Positions 14,151 to 14,334 of a DNA stretch of 14,334 bases are shown one piece after another. Made by a program: the position numbers and the translations under genes. Each line of letters starts with the position of its first letter. Within the stretch, counting starts at the first letter, position 1. The notes under the pieces are model-generated. The model was not told the DNA's origin. It saw only the letters and a list, made by a program, of their open reading frames with translations, and did not search any database. The stretch is from a bacterium (GTDB lineage Bacteria > Oederibacteriota > PGYV01 > DSBP01), in contig DSBP01000286.1 of assembly GCA_011049465.1 (NCBI GenBank), positions 1 to 14,334 of the forward strand, read 5' to 3'.

Positions 14151-14236
14151 GGGGAGATTCCAGAGTGGCCAAATGGGGCAGACTGTAAATCTGTTGGCTT
14201 ATGCCTTCGATGGTTCGAATCCATCTCTCCCCACCA
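14151..14236 (+). tRNA. tRNA-Tyr(GTA)
   Basis: A class II tRNA of 86 bases with a long variable arm (TTGGC TTAT GCC TTC). Acceptor GGGGAGA pairs with TCTCCCC; anticodon loop CTGTAAA gives GTA (UAU/UAC). The T arm GATGG-TTCGAAT-CCATC is canonical; discriminator A and CCA are encoded. The discriminator and CCA are also the left end of the palindrome 14233-14263. Confidence 0.97.
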
Positions 14237-14334
14237 TTTTTTCACCAAAGGTGAAAAAATGGTCGAGAATCGAGAATCGTAAATCGAGAAATGTAAGGAA
14301 AGAAAAGACTGGGCCGCCAAAAGGCGAGTGAAGA
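14233..14334. repeat. tRNA-linked nested-hairpin repeat, copy 3 (cut by window end)
   Basis: A perfect 14 bp palindrome (14233-14263, loop AAA) overlaps the tRNA-Tyr ACCA end. From 14264 the left arm is nearly identical to copy 1 from 13402 over about 37 bases (GAATCGA units, then GAGAAAT[G/A]TAAGGAA), then the inner hairpin GCCGCC-AAAA-GGCGAG. The right arm and tail lie beyond the window. Confidence 0.75.

Noticed and set aside
13888..14172. Minus-strand 94-residue frame in the tRNA region
   Set aside because: It runs through repeat copy 2, the truncated repeat and the start of tRNA-Tyr, with low-complexity content and no ribosome site.
13368..14263. Reading the tRNA 3' palindromes as ordinary intrinsic terminators
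   Set aside because: The T-runs lie inside the stems and no T-run follows the right arm on either strand.
14126..14320. Minus-strand frame of 64 residues containing MDSNHRRHKPTDLQSAPFGHSG
   Set aside because: It is the antisense translation of tRNA-Tyr and its flanks, a well-known false ORF in annotation databases.
13368..14334. CRISPR array
   Set aside because: Repeats are long, unevenly spaced, internally palindromic and tied to tRNA genes; there are no uniform spacers or cas genes.

Overview
The window is a chromosomal stretch of housekeeping genes from a free-living bacterium. All 13 protein genes and three tRNA genes lie on the + strand. Codon use is distinctive: AGG and AGA for Arg and ATA for Ile are very common, and the coding strand is purine-rich. 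Gene order resembles two separate Firmicutes blocks (aroA-[cmk]-plsC-ispH-rpsA, and radA-[disA]-yacL-ispD-ispF-[gltX-cysE]-cysS-rlmB). However, S1 has six S1 domains as in Gram-negative bacteria, and the intergenic DNA is full of structured repeats. Together this suggests a poorly sampled, deep-branching lineage, for example an uncultured candidate phylum, rather than a typical Firmicute. I cannot name the phylum from sequence alone.

Positions 1-7648 form one gene train with overlapping cistrons: the end of tyrA (prephenate dehydrogenase), aroA (EPSP synthase), plsC (lysophosphatidate acyltransferase), ispH (last MEP-pathway step), a six-domain ribosomal protein S1, rex (NADH/NAD+ sensing repressor) and thrS. 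Every junction here overlaps (ATGA, TAATG, or 17 nt at rex/thrS). Positions 7658-13182 hold radA, a short PIN-TRAM membrane-anchored protein of the YacL family, ispD, ispF, cysS and rlmB, again with gaps of 26 nt or less. I see no internal promoter or terminator in the first 13.2 kb, so the train probably relies on translational coupling and an upstream promoter outside the window. It mixes aromatic amino acid, phospholipid and isoprenoid (ispH, ispD, ispF) synthesis with translation (S1, two aminoacyl-tRNA synthetases, rRNA methylation) and recombination (RadA), with a redox repressor in the middle.

Positions 13183-14334 contain no credible protein gene. They carry tRNA-Gly(TCC), tRNA-Val(TAC) and tRNA-Tyr(GTA), all with encoded CCA, surrounded by an unusually dense set of structured repeats. 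Each tRNA 3' end, including discriminator and CCA, forms the left arm of a perfect 14-15 bp palindrome. Each palindrome leads directly into a copy of a nested-hairpin repeat of about 165 nt (copies at 13369, 13879 and 14233, plus a truncated one at 14019). The repeat arms differ in sequence between copies yet stay self-complementary, and two terminal hairpins show paired compensatory changes. A second, three-way-junction element bounded by TTTTGTAG/CTACAAAA lies between rlmB and tRNA-Gly, and a half copy interrupts the truncated repeat near 14062. This tRNA-linked repeat system is the most interesting part of the window.
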